Positions 13,433 through 13,761 of a stretch of DNA of 13,761 nt are shown one piece after another. Both the position numbers and the translations under genes were made by a program. The number at the start of each line of letters is the position of its first letter. Within the stretch, counting starts at the first letter, position 1. The DNA comes from an uncultured Nitrospira sp. (GTDB taxonomy: Bacteria; Nitrospirota; Nitrospiria; Nitrospirales; Nitrospiraceae): the NCBI GenBank assembly GCA_946479785.1, contig CAMLHQ010000082.1, forward strand, positions 1 to 13,761, written 5' to 3'. The notes under the pieces are model-generated. The model saw nothing but the letters and a program-made list of their open reading frames with translations. It ran no database searches and was not told the DNA's origin.

Positions 13433-13761
13433 CTACGGCTGATGTCCCGGCGCATGGCCGATGATATGCACCCGGGGACCACGGGGGAGGGGAATTATGC
13501 GGTCATCCTCTGTCTCGCCGCCTAATACCCACACAAATAATCGCTTCGCGTCGTTCAGTTGTGGGTCCTTCGGGATGCCATACTGCTCCTTCTGCATCGG
13601 TTCATCATAGAGACCAATGCAGCCGTGCGAGGCAGGATAGCCCGGCAGATCCCGCCCATGAATCCAGTACGACACGCCTGATCGATTCACGTAAAATCGC
13701 AGCGCATAGTTCATCGGATAGGGCCGATCGGTGCCTTCGATAGTGTAGAGACAGGATTGAT
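13433..13761 (-). CDS. L,D-transpeptidase (YkuD domain), C-terminal part; N-terminus outside the window
   Basis: The reading frame is open from the stop at 13433 to the right edge, so the gene is cut by the window. An internal ATG at 13714 is not the true start: in-frame residues before it read CLYTIEGTDRPYPMNYALRF, continuing the domain. The catalytic YkuD motif is present, with the upstream His in WIHG and SHGCIGL containing the nucleophile Cys. Such enzymes form 3-3 peptidoglycan cross-links or attach proteins to the wall, in the periplasm. The C-terminal tail after the motif holds PRVHIIGHAPGHQP. Signal peptide and any LysM domain would lie off-window. It converges on the exporter operon; no functional link is evident. 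Confidence 0.88.
   Translation of the reverse strand, partial: QSCLYTIEGTDRPYPMNYALRFYVNRSGVSYWIHGRDLPGYPASHGCIGLYDEPMQKEQYGIPKDPQLNDAKRLFVWVLGGETEDDRIIPLPRGPRVHIIGHAPGHQP

Overview
The window looks like a chromosomal segment of a GC-rich (roughly 57-60 % by eye) Gram-negative bacterium. Protein style, codon use and gene content resemble Nitrospira and relatives (Nitrospirota). This is an inference from familiarity; no rRNA or marker gene here proves it. No tRNA, rRNA, CRISPR array, insertion sequence or phage gene was seen. No stretch over 300 bases lacks a gene; the longest gaps are about 285, 271 and 222 bases.

Region 1 (56-1862, minus strand): a stand-alone receiver protein followed 28 bases later by a sigma-54-dependent activator with a cysteine-bearing PAS sensor domain. 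Region 2 (2147-7318): an alpha/beta hydrolase (plus); convergent with it, an APH-fold phosphotransferase plus an APS-kinase-like P-loop kinase (minus); then a ribosome-hibernation-type protein fused to a cold-shock domain (plus); then nicotinamidase and nicotinate phosphoribosyltransferase (plus, overlapping by 4 bases). Region 3 (7541-13377, plus): a complete TetR-controlled exporter operon in the order of E. coli cecR-ybhGFSR, with YbhF split into two proteins. Region 4 (13433 to the right edge, minus): the C-terminal part of an L,D-transpeptidase.

The most interesting result is regulatory. Sequences resembling the sigma-54 -24/-12 element (TGGCACG-N4-TTGC) lie on the correct strand just upstream of all five transcription units of regions 1 and 2. 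Those ahead of the receiver-activator operon, the kinase pair and the hibernation factor each match 9 of 11 positions; those ahead of the hydrolase and pncA match 7 of 11. A perfect 15-bp inverted repeat lies between the divergent receiver and hydrolase promoters at upstream-activator distance from both, and a 9-bp piece of it recurs at the same kind of distance ahead of pncA. I infer that regions 1 and 2 form a local, autoregulated sigma-54 regulon joining ribosome hibernation, NAD salvage, a kinase pair and a hydrolase, probably a stress or quiescence response. The exporter operon shows no such element; it has a sigma-70-like promoter with a 33-bp palindrome beside the TetR start codon, so it appears separately controlled.
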